This document shows, in pieces, positions 8,626-19,360 of a stretch of 64,000 bases of DNA. The notes beneath the pieces are model-generated. The model saw nothing but the letters and a program-made list of their open reading frames with translations, did no database searches and was not told the DNA's origin. Every line of letters starts with the position of its first letter. Position 1 is the first letter of the stretch. The stretch is from DASTFP01 sp963816855 (GTDB taxonomy: Bacteria > Verrucomicrobiota > Verrucomicrobiia > Chthoniobacterales > Terrimicrobiaceae): NCBI GenBank assembly GCA_963816855.1, contig CAWFMA010000003.1, forward strand, positions 1 to 64,000, given 5' to 3'. The position numbers and the translations under genes were made by a program.

Positions 8626-9603
8626 TCAGGGCATTGACTCGCCCCTTGCGGCCGCAAAGAGTGAATACCACTCCTCGCGACTCAGGGAAACCGACAACGC
8701 CTTGACGCATGCCCGCAACCGGTCCGGGCGCGAGGTGCCGAGGACCGGTTGAATGTCCGCGGGGTGTTTGAGCAACCACGCCAGCAGGATGGCTTCGGGA
8801 GTCGTTTCGTGCGTGCGCGAATACTCGCGCACCAAGCCGGCGGCTTGCCTCACATTGTCCGGCTCGCCCTCGAGATTTCCGATGAGGACGCCACGGGCCA
8901 AGGGGCTCCAGGCCTGCGGCAAGACCCCGTTGAGGCGGCAATACTCCATAACGCCTTCCCAACCATCAGGATAGCGGGGCGAAGCTTGATTAAAGGAAAT
9001 ACCCACTTCCGCAAAACCGTGGTGCAAGAGGCTCATTTCCATCTGATTGGCCACCAGTGGTTCGGAGAGGAAGGATTGCAGGTATTCCATCTGGAATCGA
9101 TTCTGATTACTAACGCCGAAATAGCGGACTCTGCCCGAGCTACGGAGCTTTTCGAAGGCTTCGGCGATTTCTTCGCCCTGCCAAAGGACATCCGGCCGAT
9201 GAAGCAGGAGAATCTCCAAGCGGTCGGTTCCTAGGCGACGCAGGATTGCATCAACGCTCTCCAGGATGTGGTCACCGCTGAAGTCAAAACGCTGCGGCGT
9301 CCCGGGAGGATCATCAGCCCAGCGAATGCCGCATTTCGACTGAATAACGATCCGATCCCGCAGGGACGGCTTTTCCCGCAACACCCGGCCAAAGACTTCT
9401 TCTGCCCTGCCACGTCCGTAGATATTCGCGTGATCGAAAAAATTCGCGCCGATTTCCTCTGCCGCATCAAGGAACTCCCTCGCCTGCCGTTCATGATCCG
9501 CTGTCAGCGCGGTGTTTGCCTCCCACCCGCCGCCTAATCCCATACATCCCAGCGCCAGGCGGGAAACATCCAAATCGGTGTGAGGAATTCTTATCGTTTG
9601 CAT
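8626..9603 (-). CDS. Aldo/keto reductase
   Basis: This intact 325-residue (alpha/beta)8 oxidoreductase begins MQTIRIPHTDLDVSRLALGC. It carries the catalytic Asp/Tyr region FFDHANIYGRGRAEEVFG, the Lys in IVIQSKCGIRW and the His in LLLHRPDVLW. The C-terminal cofactor segment LGTSRPDRLRACVKAL binds NADP(H). It resembles the YdhF-type subgroup that reduces aldehydes and keto-sugars. It converges with the GH130-type gene and lies 200 bases downstream of the Nudix gene, so it may share that transcript. Confidence 0.9.
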   Translation of the reverse strand: MQTIRIPHTDLDVSRLALGCMGLGGGWEANTALTADHERQAREFLDAAEEIGANFFDHANIYGRGRAEEVFGRVLREKPSLRDRIVIQSKCGIRWADDPPGTPQRFDFSGDHILESVDAILRRLGTDRLEILLLHRPDVLWQGEEIAEAFEKLRSSGRVRYFGVSNQNRFQMEYLQSFLSEPLVANQMEMSLLHHGFAEVGISFNQASPRYPDGWEGVMEYCRLNGVLPQAWSPLARGVLIGNLEGEPDNVRQAAGLVREYSRTHETTPEAILLAWLLKHPADIQPVLGTSRPDRLRACVKALSVSLSREEWYSLFAAARGESMP

Positions 9604-9802
9604 AGGTCGCAGTTTCCAAGGTTACATATTTGGCCGTCCGCGAGCTTCGTCACCGGAGCCAGGAGACGCAGACCTTTCAAGGTCCCGAATCAGGACGGGG
9701 AAATCAAGGGGGAACTCATCGACTGTGAATGATAGCGTTGACCGCAGAGTTCGCTTGGCGGCAAAGAGAGTGCTTGAGGATCGCTGTGGCGTCGCGATGA
9801 GG

Positions 9803-10429
9803 TTAAGAGTCGCGCAGCTTGTGAATGAAAAGCCGCAGCATCGCGGCCGTTGCTCCCCAAATATCGCGCTCGCCATAGGGGATGGCCCAATAGTCGACAC
9901 GGAGCTCGCCCACCATCCGAAAATTCCGGCGATGATTCACGGGATCGAGCAGAAATGCGAGGGGCACTTCGAAAACATCCGCGACTTCGAGAGGATCCAA
10001 TTTCAGCGCGAGGGGCGGTTCAACCCACCCGACAAATGGCGTCACGAGGTAACCTGTCACCGTCTCGTAAGGGGCGAGTTCGCCCAGGATCGCAACCTGC
10101 TCGGCCAGGAGACCCACTTCCTCTCTGGCCTCGCGTAGGGCAGTGTCAGCAAGGGAGACGTCGCCAGGCTCTGCGCGCCCCCCCGGAAAGCTGATCTGAC
10201 CCGGATGATCCGGCAAATTGGCGCTGCGCTCGGTGAGCAGCAAGGTCAGGCCATCGATACGATTGACAACCGGAATGAGCACCGCCGCGGGAGTCGCGCG
10301 ACCTTCTCGCCCTGGAAGCCGGAAACCGTCGCCCATGCGCTTCGCGGCCGGCAGAACCGCTCGAGAAAGACGTCGCTCGAGCCATTGCCTTTGCTGGGAG
10401 CGCGGAAGCGAGAACAAGGCCAGAGACAT
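9803..10429 (-). CDS. Nudix hydrolase, CoA pyrophosphatase type
   Basis: This 208-residue protein carries the Nudix box GGRAEPGDVSLADTALREAR followed by EEVGLL, with the GX5EX7REUXEEXGU spacing. The preceding LLLTERSANLPDHPGQISFP is the NuCoA motif that marks NudL-type enzymes, which cleave coenzyme A and acyl-CoA to 4'-phosphopantetheine derivatives and 3',5'-ADP. Cytosolic, with no signal peptide. The downstream 200 bases before the aldo/keto reductase hold nothing I can identify. Confidence 0.88.
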   Translation of the reverse strand: MSLALFSLPRSQQRQWLERRLSRAVLPAAKRMGDGFRLPGREGRATPAAVLIPVVNRIDGLTLLLTERSANLPDHPGQISFPGGRAEPGDVSLADTALREAREEVGLLAEQVAILGELAPYETVTGYLVTPFVGWVEPPLALKLDPLEVADVFEVPLAFLLDPVNHRRNFRMVGELRVDYWAIPYGERDIWGATAAMLRLFIHKLRDS

Positions 10430-10597
10430 CTTAATCGAAAGGGGACGGTCTTTGGAGCGAGTTTATTAGAAAAGCGCTGCTACGCAAAAAAGCGAGCTTC
10501 GCTCTTTCAAGATCTCCGCGGCCTCCAGAGCGTCAAATCGGTGCGACCAGGCAGCTCCGGATCCGAGCACCGCGCCGGCGAAAACCCGGCCAGCCGA

Positions 10598-11509
10598 CTA
10601 TTCCTTGGCGCCGCCAGAGGTAAGACCACTTACGACATATTTTTGGCACACCAGGAACATGACTGTGATGGGAACACCGCTCAACACGGCCAGCGCGGCG
10701 AACCGACCCCAAAGTTTCTGGTGCTCGGCCAGAAACGAATTGGCGCCTACCGCCAGAGTCCACTTTTCGCGGCCCTGAAGAACGATCGAAGCGACCGGGT
10801 ATTCGGACATAAACGCGATAAAGGACAGGATAAATACCACCGCAAAAATCGGCAGGCTCATGGGTAGAAGAATTTGCGTGAAAGTTTGGAACTGACTGGC
10901 GCCATCGATCCGGGCGGCTTCTTCCATGCTCGCCGGAATTGTATCGAAATAGCCCTTAAGCATCCAAATGTAGCCCGAGATTCCGCCAAGATAGACCAGA
11001 ATCAAACCGGTCTGGGTGTTCAACCCGAGGAAAGGCGCGTACTGGCCGATGAAATCCAGAATCACATAGATGGCCACCAGGGCGAGGACCATAGGAAACA
11101 TCTGCAAGATAAGCAGGGAGCGCAAAGTAACCGTTCGAAATTTGAAGTGCAGCCGCGCGAACGCGTAGGCGGCCGTTCCCGATAACAAGAGAATGCCGAT
11201 CGAAGCAATGGCGGATATTTTGATCGAATTCCAGAACCACAGCAAAGGGGGCGTCTCTGCTTCGACCATGCGCTTTTCGCCGGTTGCCGGATTTATCACC
11301 TCTTCATAGGGAATGCCCAGGACGTACTTCCAATGCTCCAGACTGAAATGATCCGGAAGCAAACTGTTCGGGGCGAAATTTCCCCGCCGAAAGGAAGCCG
11401 AGACGACCATAATATAAGGCACCAGCACGAGCGCCAGAAACCCGATGAGCAAGGCGTGTGAAAAAACTCGCCGGATCATCGCCTTTTTTTCGGGAGCTAG
11501 CTTTTTCAT
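10598..11509 (-). CDS. malG: Maltose-type ABC transporter permease, MalG
   Basis: This 303-residue inner-membrane protein has six predicted hydrophobic segments and the EAA loop EEAARIDGASQFQTFTQILL near residue 195, which contacts the ATPase. The C-terminal part is typical of MalG (KWTLAVGANSFLAEHQKLWG). Its start overlaps the end of malF by four bases, so the two are translationally coupled. With MalE and MalF it would import maltose/maltodextrin-like sugars. No ATPase gene (malK) lies in this operon, so a shared ATPase elsewhere is implied. Confidence 0.9.
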   Translation of the reverse strand: MKKLAPEKKAMIRRVFSHALLIGFLALVLVPYIMVVSASFRRGNFAPNSLLPDHFSLEHWKYVLGIPYEEVINPATGEKRMVEAETPPLLWFWNSIKISAIASIGILLLSGTAAYAFARLHFKFRTVTLRSLLILQMFPMVLALVAIYVILDFIGQYAPFLGLNTQTGLILVYLGGISGYIWMLKGYFDTIPASMEEAARIDGASQFQTFTQILLPMSLPIFAVVFILSFIAFMSEYPVASIVLQGREKWTLAVGANSFLAEHQKLWGRFAALAVLSGVPITVMFLVCQKYVVSGLTSGGAKE

Positions 11510-13048
11510 AGCTTTGACTGTCGCGCCGTGAGCTTCAGATTAATCCAGGCCAAGAATCCGACGAGGATGAAGAGCAGCGTGGCAATTGCGCTCGCCAGCC
11601 CGAAATTCGTCCCCGAATCACGGAAGGCAATGTTGAACGTGTAGGTCACGAGCAGATCGGTTTCGCCGGCGTTGCCTCCGACCATCTGCGGACCGCCTCC
11701 GGTAAGAAGGAAAATGAGGTTGAAGTTGTTGAAATTAAAAGCAAACGACGAAATAAGGATCGGAATCATCGCCGGGAGAACCAGCGGCAGGGTCAGGTGA
11801 AAAAAATCAATGGTCTGATTGCTGCCGTCGATCGCGCTTGCCTCGTAGATGGTCGACGGAATCGACTGGAGCATGCCCGTGCAGATGAGCATCATGTAGG
11901 GATAGCCCAACCAGAGATTAACCAGTAGAACCATGGCGCGAGCCCCCCAGGGATTGGTCTCCCACTCCGGCGCGAAACCGAAAATCCCTCGAAGCATTTC
12001 GTTGACCGCGCCAAACTCCTGGTTAAACAAGCCCCTTAGTATGAGAATCGATAGGACTCCGGGAACCGCGTAGGGCAAAATGAAAAGCGTCCGGTAGGTC
12101 CGGCGAAAATGAAGGTCCGGCTGCTCGAGCAGTACCCGACAAAAGCATCCCGAGGGAAAACGTCAGTAAAACCGACAGCGCGGAAAACGCGAATGTCCAG
12201 AGGAAGATCTTGAAGAATGGCCCTCGAATTCGCGGGTCGGTAAGAATTCGAATATAATTGCCAAAACCGGTGAACGTCCGAAAGCCGACACCCACTTTCT
12301 CGCCCTTTTCATTCACGAAGCGGCCCTGCTCAAAATCGGGGCGAACTAACGTCCCGTCCTTTTTGTTAGTAAGAGAGCCATCGGGATTTAGCTTCCAAAG
12401 CCGTGCTCTCGAGGTGAACTTGCTCAACCCTTCCAATCCGACGAGAGTGTCGTCGGGGAGCGCAAATTTCAGCGCCTTAAGGGGGGTCATTAGTTTGGCG
12501 CGATTAATTTGAGGCATTTCCATCGGCTTGCCCGTCACCTGCTCGCTTGCGGGCAGCGGATTCAGCTTGATCGGCTCCTGGTTGGGATTTGGCTTCGCGC
12601 CGGGCTCGAGATTGAACGCTTCCGAGACAAAGCGTTTGTTCGGATCCTTCTCGTCTTCTAGATACAAGGCATACTGTCCACCGTCCCGAGAATACAGCGT
12701 GTATTTGTAGGAGATCGCGGTGTCGACCGTGAACGTCTCCTGCCGGAATAACGCGAGGGCCCGATCAAAGGTCAGCAGGTTCTCAGAGCTATACTTTGTA
12801 AAGCCAATATAGATCGTGTAGACGAGCGGGAAGATCACAAAAAGGCCGAAGCCGAGAAATCCCGGAAAGAGGTATCTAAATGTGCTGGCAGACGGACTGA
12901 CGTAGGTGTAAACGCCCAGGCAAGTCACTACCAACAGTGCCAATGCGACATAGATATTGCCCGTCTGGTAGACGAAAAAGGTAAGGGCAAACGCTGGAAT
13001 TGCCAGCAACACTGCCAAAAGTTGGCGGATCGGAAGCCCGTGAGTCAC
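11506..13048 (-). CDS. malF: Maltose-type ABC transporter permease, MalF (one frameshift)
   Basis: The N-terminal part (MTHGLPIRQLLAVLLAIPAF) includes the large periplasmic P2 loop typical of MalF, with ISYKYTLYSRDGGQYALYLE. The first frame degenerates near 12120, after FSALSVLLTFSLGMLLSG. The protein resumes in the next frame (MPYAVPGVLSILILRGLF) with its EAA loop IYEASAIDGSNQTIDFFHL and runs to 11506. The summed length (about 510 residues) equals normal MalF, so a single indel near 12110-12130 splits an otherwise complete gene. The flanking malE start also needs a shift, which favours sequence error or very recent decay. Confidence 0.85.
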
Positions 13049-13050
13049 GC

Positions 13051-14233
13051 TTAGTTTCCCATGTTCTTCCTGGCGTCTTTCAAGGCAGCTTCGGGGGTGG
13101 CCTCTCCGTTTGTGGAAATCTCGAACGCAGCCTTCATCGAACTCCAGAATTTGCCCATATGAGGGATGTTAGGCATCACGACACCGTTCAGGGCGTTCTC
13201 GTAGGTTCCCTTGATCAGAGGGTTGTTGGCGCTCATCTGGTCGGCGAGGGCTTTAACCGCGGGAACGCCGAGCGGCGCATCGGTATCGATGGCTTTCAGA
13301 CCATCGCTGGTGCAGACGAATTTTTCGAGAAACTGCTGCGCGAAGTCAGCGTTTGGACTCGAACGATTAATCAGCGCGGTAAAGACGCCGACAAATGGTC
13401 TGCCTGGATTGCCGCCCACACCCGGGACCGGCGCGAGATCGAAGTCAATACCGGCCTTGCGAAGATTAGTCCAGACCCAAGGCCCGTTGACCATTGTGGC
13501 CAGCTCGCCGGTGCTCATCTTCTGCTCCATTACGCTTTGGGTGGAACCCTTCGGGAGAACCCCAGAATTGATGAGATCCACGACCATTTGCAAACCTTGG
13601 ATCGCACCGGCGTTGTCGACTCCTATATCTTTCAGGCTATAGCCCTCCTCCGTTCTTTTAAAGGAATAAGCCCCAGCGCTGGCCAGGAAGGGAAACGTAA
13701 AATACGGAGTCTTGTAGTCCCACATGATAGCGATCAATTTGGGATCTTTGGCCTTGAGCTCCTTTGCGAACGCCGGGAATTCTGAAAGCTGGGAAGGCGG
13801 TTTCCCAGAAACGATTTTCTTGTTGTAGATCAATGAGACGCATTCCAAAGCAAGAGGATATCCCCAGATCTGCTTGTTATGCGTGACGGCGTCCCATGAC
13901 ATCGGGATAAAGGCCGCCTTGAAATCTTCCTTGATTTCCAAGGGTTTTAGCAGGCCGGCATCGGCCCACTCTCCAATCCGATCATGGGCCCAGAAAAAAA
14001 TGTCAGGTCCCTTCCCGCCCTGTGCGGCGGCCTGAAATTTTTCCGTTATTTCCTCCTGGGTTTCCACTTTGACGGGAACGCCCATCTCCTTTTCGAATTT
14101 CTTACCCAGTTCCCCCAAGGCGCGGAAACCCCTGTTATTGCTTATCCAAATAAGAAGCTCGCCATCCGTCCATGAGAAGGCCCGAAGGGCTGAGCAGAGA
14201 AGAAATGGCTGAAAATAAGACGTGCTTGCGCAT
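13051..14233 (-). CDS. malE: Maltose/maltodextrin-binding protein MalE (one frameshift in the signal region)
   Basis: From ATG 14233 a signal-like MRKHVLFSAISSLLSPSG is read. A frame change near 14170 then leads into DGELLIWISNNRGFRALGEL and GKKFEKEMGVPVKVE, matching the start of mature MalE. The following PDIFFWAHDRIGEWADAGLL and the C-terminal KDARKNMGN are typical of the family. The protein would be periplasmic and deliver maltodextrins to MalFG. Without the frameshift only a protein lacking its signal peptide (from 14118) could be made. It is first in the malE-malF-malG operon, with 2 bases to malF. Confidence 0.85.
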
Positions 14234-14484
14234 AAGTTTGATTTTGGAGGGTTCGATTCGGTTTGTTACGGCGAATAGGGACCTCTTGCAGGAAACACCC
14301 GAAGACGGCGCAGTGGCAGAAGGGGTTTCACTGGTTCTTTGAAGGGGTTGAGCGGTTCTCTTTTAGGATCCACTTGGCATTGAAGCAAGCCGAAAGCTCG
14401 GAAGTTCCGGGGAGCTTTCGAATTCCCGGAGGATCCAACCGCGGAAAGAGGCGCTGATCGCCATTGAACAAAGCGCTGCCGGAT

Positions 14485-15790
14485 TCAGAAATCGATTGCC
14501 TCGAGCAGATCGATTACGTGCGGCTGGTCGGAGCTCACGATGCTGATGCTCGCGACACCGCGCCGCTCGTCTGCAAACAGCGCCTGCAGGCTCTGCGTTG
14601 CGTCCGACCAATCCGCAGAAATCTTGAGCGTCCGATCTCGTGTTCTGTGGTCCCTTCTGCTTGTTCACTTTTTCCCAATCGTTCCTGCGCTCCTTGTCGA
14701 TCTCCTCGACCGGATATGTCAGATGCACGGTGAAGTCGGCGCCACGACGCGCGCAAAAAAGCATTTCGAGCGCTTCACGCTCCGGGTTGCCGTATTCACC
14801 ATTGCCCGAGAAAACGTAGTGATCGGCGGTGATCCGCTCAAAGAAACCCGGCTCCAGATTGTTGGAACTGCCATGATGCGGGACCTTCAACACCTCGACG
14901 TGCAGGGAACCGCCTCCGTCCTGGCCCATCAGGCCCGCGACCTGAAGACCTTCGATGATCTTGTCACCACGCGCGTCGCCCGTGAGGAGAATGCGTTTGT
15001 CCGCCACTTCCGCCAGCACCACAAGACTGGATAAATTCGGGACAGATTTGTCGACGTAGGCGGCAAGCGTTTCTTGCGCCGAGCCTTTCTTTTTCAACGT
15101 GCGCAGCCATTCATCGTGCTTCTGCCGGAGAGCCTCGACTTCCGGTTTCATCGGACCCACCACAGTCATTTTCAGACCGCGCCCCATGTCGATGCTTTTC
15201 GCGTCCTTGGTCGCTATGATCAGCTTTCCTCCAAATTCCGGATTGCGCGGAAAATCGAGCTTTTCGGCGTCCGTGCGAAGCCGGTAGCCCTGTTCGATGC
15301 TGGCGAGAACCTTGAGATTGTCGGCGACCACCTCATCGGCTATCTCCGAGCCGTCGATTCCAAGGCCGGCCTCGGCGGGAAACTCTCCGGAAGCGGCTGC
15401 CGTTCCGAATTGGCTGCGGAACGCTTCCGTGAGCTCGTCGGGTTTTTCGCCGATGATATCGTCGAAACTATTGTGCCAGAAACTAAGGACCCGCAATAGT
15501 TGCGGCTTTCGATCGTCCAGTTCTTCGATTAACTCTTTTGTCAGATCGAGGATCCCTTGTATGTGATCGTTATCAACGTGGCTGACCATCAGCAGGTCGA
15601 CCCGAAGCGCATCATCCGTGGAAAGGCCGCGCGCCGCTTTGATCTCTTTCAGCCGGGGTTTTAGATACTCTTGGTAGACGCCCTTTGGTCCCCCATCGAT
15701 CATGATCAAGCCGGCGTCGTCGTTGGAACCAAAGTGCAGGAGGAGGCAGTCGCCATTGCGGGCCCGGCGAACTTCCAAACTAAATATCAT
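14485..15790 (-). CDS. Metallo-beta-lactamase-fold hydrolase (ComEC/Rec2-like), C-terminal frameshift
   Basis: The N-terminus MIFSLEVRRARNGDCLLLHF and the metal motif SHVDNDHIQGI (H71, D73, D75, H76) mark an MBL-fold hydrolase related to the ComEC/Rec2 beta-lactamase domain. LLTGDARGDKIIEGL supplies the central Asp and KVPHHGSSNN the later His ligand. Near 14640 the frame must change; the natural C-terminus is then TLKISADWSDATQSLQALFA and SDQPHVIDLLEAIDF, ending at 14485. It lies 10 bases downstream of a subtilase on the same strand, so the two form a pair. No signal peptide is visible. Such enzymes cut nucleic acids or nucleotides, but no substrate is shown here. Confidence 0.75.
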
Positions 15791-15800
15791 ACCTTCCCGC

Positions 15801-17725
15801 TCAGACGCTCTGAAACGCTCTCAAGACGTCCAGCATCCCGTGCCCCTGGAAGCTTCGTTCCCGATCAAGACTCGTCGCGCTTTCGCAGAGGATTCTTTTG
15901 ATTTGCCTGGGCCGCCCAATTAGCTCCGAATAGCGCGCCATGAGCATGGCCGCCGCTCCGCTGACGTGCGGCGCGGCCATGCTCGTGCCGTCGAGATCGC
16001 CCCAGGCATTGTCCGGCATCGGGGCGCGAATTCGCTCACCGGGGGCGACGAGGTCCGGTTTCGGCCGCCCGTCGCCGGTTGGTCCACGGCTCGAAAAAAA
16101 GCTGACGCCGTAGGTGTGCGGCCAATAGCGATGCGTGGCCCCCACGGTGACGACCCCATCGGCGTTGCCCGGATCGGTAATGCTGAAGGCGGCATAACCC
16201 TCGTAAAGTCCTTCCTTGGTTTCGAAGTTCTGATAGCCGTGGTTGCCCGCCGCCGCGACGACGACCACGCCGCTCTCCACCAAACGTTCGCATTCCTCGC
16301 ATACCGGCGTGCGCCCGCAGGCGAAGTTGCGCACGTCGTGCCTGATCGAAAGGCTTAGATTGACGCCGTGAATCGCGATGAAGCGATTCCGCTCGTTGAT
16401 ATAGCGAATGTGCTGAAGCGCTCCGATAATCGCGAATTCCGTGTCCCTAAGATCGGGGGCGAGCACCCGGAAATCATACAGCCCGATTTCGGGGCACATG
16501 CCGTCGGCGTGGTCATCGCTTTCGCCGGCGGCCCGGTCGGCGTTTTGCTTGCTGGCGCCGATGATTCCGGCCACGTGTGTGCCATGATTGCTCCACGGGG
16601 CGGTGTCGGTCCGATATCTCCACAAACTTCTCGACCAGTTCCCAATGAATGGACCGTCCGGTTACGGCGTCCTCCGCCAGTGCCTTGAGAGCCACATCGG
16701 CCTCGGCTTCGCTCACTTTGTTGAACAGGCAGTCTCGTTTGAGCAACGCCCCAATGTTTGCTTCCCGCGTCCTGGGATTCAGATTGCCAAGGCTTAGCAC
16801 CTTGCGAAAACCCGTGAAATCGAAGCTCCTCTTCACCCGGCTCTTCGCACCGACAGCGTCCCTGAACGCCGCGTGATTTCCGTCCACGCCCGAGTCGATG
16901 ACCGCCCACGCAATATCGCCGCAATTGACGCTGAATAGAGATCTCGCCGCGTCGGCCTTGACCGCCGGTATCGAGCGCGTCAACGCCGGCGTCGCGCTTC
17001 TATTGAGCGAAATCTGCCAGACGAGCGGGCCGGCGGCGGGTTGGTCCGCCCCTCGCTCGGTTGCCAGTTTCTCCTCTGCGAAAATCTGTTCAAACAAGTC
17101 GGTTAGCCGTTTTCCCAATCCCTTTGCCGTCGCCCTTTTGAGAATCTCGGTAATTTGATCGGCGGCGGCCGTTTGTGCCTTCCTTCCACTAGGCAGGGAA
17201 GTCGCTCCCGCCCAAAGGAGAAGAGCGGCCAGCGCCACATAGCGATCAAGAGGACCGGTGTGCAGTCCGCGCTGGCTGCTCTTTTGCGCATGCCACGCCT
17301 TCGCGGTCTCCAGCACTCTGGCGATCGCGGACTCGATCTTCTCGCGGGAGAGGACGGCCGATGCCGCTTTGCTGTCACTCCCGTAGGCCTCGAGCATTTT
17401 CCTGGTGCGTTTTTCGTGCCACCATTCGGTCATCGGAACGACGATCGCGAAGTAGCTCGACGAAGCGCAAGCGGGCGGCGACGATCGCTTGCAGGTAGGC
17501 GATGTCGGGACCATCTCGGTCGATCTGCCGGCCAATGCTCGCGGCAACGCGGCCCGCGGCAATTGTCCGGTGCGGGGTAATCAGAAGATCGACCGGCTCC
17601 GCGGGGCGTTCGGCAAAGGCAATCCACACGTCGCCGAGGATCGGCGAATCCTGCAACTGGCGGCGATCATCGGCAGGGCCGAGGAGGATGAAATCGACCA
17701 GGGATCGCGGGATCGGAATCGGCAT
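15801..17725 (-). CDS. Subtilisin-family (S8) serine peptidase without signal peptide, two frameshifts
   Basis: The triad is readable as D in WAVIDSGVDGNHAAF, H in NHGTHVAGIIGAS and S in DLDGTSMAAPHVSGAAAML. The first frame starts at MPIPIPRSLVDFILLGP. Shifts near 17430 and 16622 are needed to connect it to EWWHEKRTRKMLEAYG and then to RTDTAPWSNHGTHVAG. The assembled protein is about 640 residues, with a 300-residue N-terminal region and no secretion signal. It is a paralogue of the intact subtilase at 34039: both have FACG..P.C, GVVVV.AAGN.GY and a terminal FQG.G..D..RA.QSV. It is followed directly by the MBL-fold gene, which suggests an intracellular effector or quality-control pair. Confidence 0.8.
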
Positions 17726-18052
17726 CTTAAGTTGCGCGGGAAAGCATCCCTGCGAGTCACAGAAACGTGCATCGAAGTGTTTTCCCGGATGCGCATTCCG
17801 CGGCCGGCATGCTGCCGAAAACGGCAGGAAAAGTCAACCGATCCGAGTTGGCGAAGGGGGCGGCGCCTCCGCAAAACCGCCCCTCCACGACGGAAATACA
17901 CGGGAATCGTTGCGCAACATCTTTCGATTCCGCCGTTTGTTCGGCAACGATTTTCGAAGGTGCCGGTTCCGCCAAACGCGATCTGCCCGGTTCACGGCAA
18001 GCGCATCGTCAGGCTTGAAAGGGGCTGACGGGCGCCGCCGAAGCCGTCGAGA
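17726..18052. other. Intergenic stretch, no gene recognised
   Basis: This GC-rich 327-base gap lies between the subtilase start and the end of the intact rbsB. Open frames exist on both strands, but none has recognisable domains or a convincing ribosome binding site. Confidence 0.4.
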
Positions 18053-19102
18053 TCAGAACGGCGAATCGGGATAGTAGTATTCCTTGGCGTTTTCCTTCGT
18101 GACCAGCACCGAGGGGATGATGAAAGTTGCCGGCGCCTTCTCGCCTTTCAGCCGGGCCTCGGCGGTCAACTTGATCGCGTCGTAGATCATCTTTGGCGAA
18201 TAGGTGACGTTCGCTTGAATCAGGGGATTGTTCCCGTCGATCAACGTCTTGATCATCCCCTTGGCTCCAGCACCGCCCAAGACAATCTTGATATCATCGC
18301 GCTTAGCCTGCTCAATGGCTTTAAGAACACCGACCGCCATGTCATCATCGGAGGCCCAGACTGCATCGATGTGTTTAAAGCGGGTCAAAAAGTCCTGCAT
18401 GACCTTGAACGCATCATCACGGTTCCAGTTCCCGTGCTTGGCGTCCAGTATTTTGATGTCCGGATAGTTCTTTATTACCGAATTGAAGCCATCCATGCGT
18501 TGATTGTCGATCTCGGTGGGAATCCCACGGAGGACCACGATGTCGCCCTTGCCATTGAGGGCCTTGGCCAGATACTCGCCAGACGCCTTGCCAAACGCCT
18601 TGTTGTCACCTGCGACGTAGGCGTCCTGTGCGCTGGTGTCGGTGAGACCGCGATCTACCACCGTCACGTAAACCCCCTTGCTCTTGAGCTGCGCCACCGG
18701 CTTGGTGAGCGAGGCAGATTCGAACGGAAGGACGACCAAGGTGTCGATCTTGGTCACTGTAAGGAGGTCTTGCAGCTGGTTCGCCTGTTCGGGAGGACTC
18801 CCTGCGGTCTTGACGGTAATCTTCAATCCGGGGTGCGCCTTTTCAAGCTCCTTCTTCGCTTGATTCGCCCAGTATACAACGCCACCGGTCCAGCCGTGGG
18901 TGGCGGCAGGAATTGAAACGCCCAGATTGACTTTTTCCTCTGCTAGCCCGGCCGATGTGGCGCAGAGCAGCCCCACAATGGCAACGACAGCCGATTTGCG
19001 GATGGCGAGCTTCATGGTGCTTGGCCGGGCAGCCAGAATTGCCCTGTGAACAAGAGTCACGGTTGTTGCTTTCATTTGCGATAAATATGGGGGGTTATTC
19101 AT
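18053..19102 (-). CDS. rbsB: Ribose-type sugar-binding protein, intact copy
   Basis: I start this periplasmic-binding-protein-type protein at MNNPPYLSQMKATT, because the same N-terminal extension is aligned in the upstream paralogue. A signal peptide follows (VVAIVGLLCATSAGLAEEK). The mature part has the family motifs VNLGVSIPAATHGW, LQDLLTVTKIDTLVVLPFES, YVTVVDRGLTDTSAQDAY and AVWASDDDMAVGVLKAIEQA. It binds ribose or a similar pentose/hexose for an RbsAC importer. It is the last gene of rbsA-rbsC-rbsB-rbsB and about 88% identical in protein to the frameshifted copy upstream. Confidence 0.88.
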   Translation of the reverse strand: MNNPPYLSQMKATTVTLVHRAILAARPSTMKLAIRKSAVVAIVGLLCATSAGLAEEKVNLGVSIPAATHGWTGGVVYWANQAKKELEKAHPGLKITVKTAGSPPEQANQLQDLLTVTKIDTLVVLPFESASLTKPVAQLKSKGVYVTVVDRGLTDTSAQDAYVAGDNKAFGKASGEYLAKALNGKGDIVVLRGIPTEIDNQRMDGFNSVIKNYPDIKILDAKHGNWNRDDAFKVMQDFLTRFKHIDAVWASDDDMAVGVLKAIEQAKRDDIKIVLGGAGAKGMIKTLIDGNNPLIQANVTYSPKMIYDAIKLTAEARLKGEKAPATFIIPSVLVTKENAKEYYYPDSPF

Positions 19103-19192
19103 AGTTCGGTATTCAATATCTATTCTTCGCTCACAGGCACCACAAATTTCGGAGTTCCGGAGGCGAAGTAGTTGAAGAGAGATCGGCATTGC

Positions 19193-19275
19193 ACGTTGGC
19201 TGCGTCACTCGATGTAACGTTGCCGATGGAGACCGGCGTCGCGCCGATCATTGATGTGGAACGCAGCGCCAACGT
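19193..19275. repeat. Imperfect inverted repeat between the two rbsB copies
   Basis: ACGTTGGCTGCG at 19193-19204 is complementary to CGCAGCGCCAACGT at 19262-19275 apart from a two-base bulge. It could form a hairpin in the 258-base gap between the rbsB genes and could attenuate or stabilise the mRNA. It might also be the trace of an insertion. Confidence 0.35.
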
Positions 19276-19360
19276 AGCCGTAGTTTAGCTAGCCCACCAA
19301 GCCAAACCGAATGGGTCAAAAGGTTTCGGTCTCAATTGCATTCGAGGTGGCGTCTGGTGA

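Noticed and set aside
9604..9802. A possible small gene between the Nudix and aldo/keto reductase genes
   Set aside because: Open frames on both strands are short, lack start signals and show no domain.
14250..14262. GGTTCGATTC resembling a tRNA T-loop
   Set aside because: No acceptor, anticodon or D-arm can be folded around it; it lies just upstream of malE.
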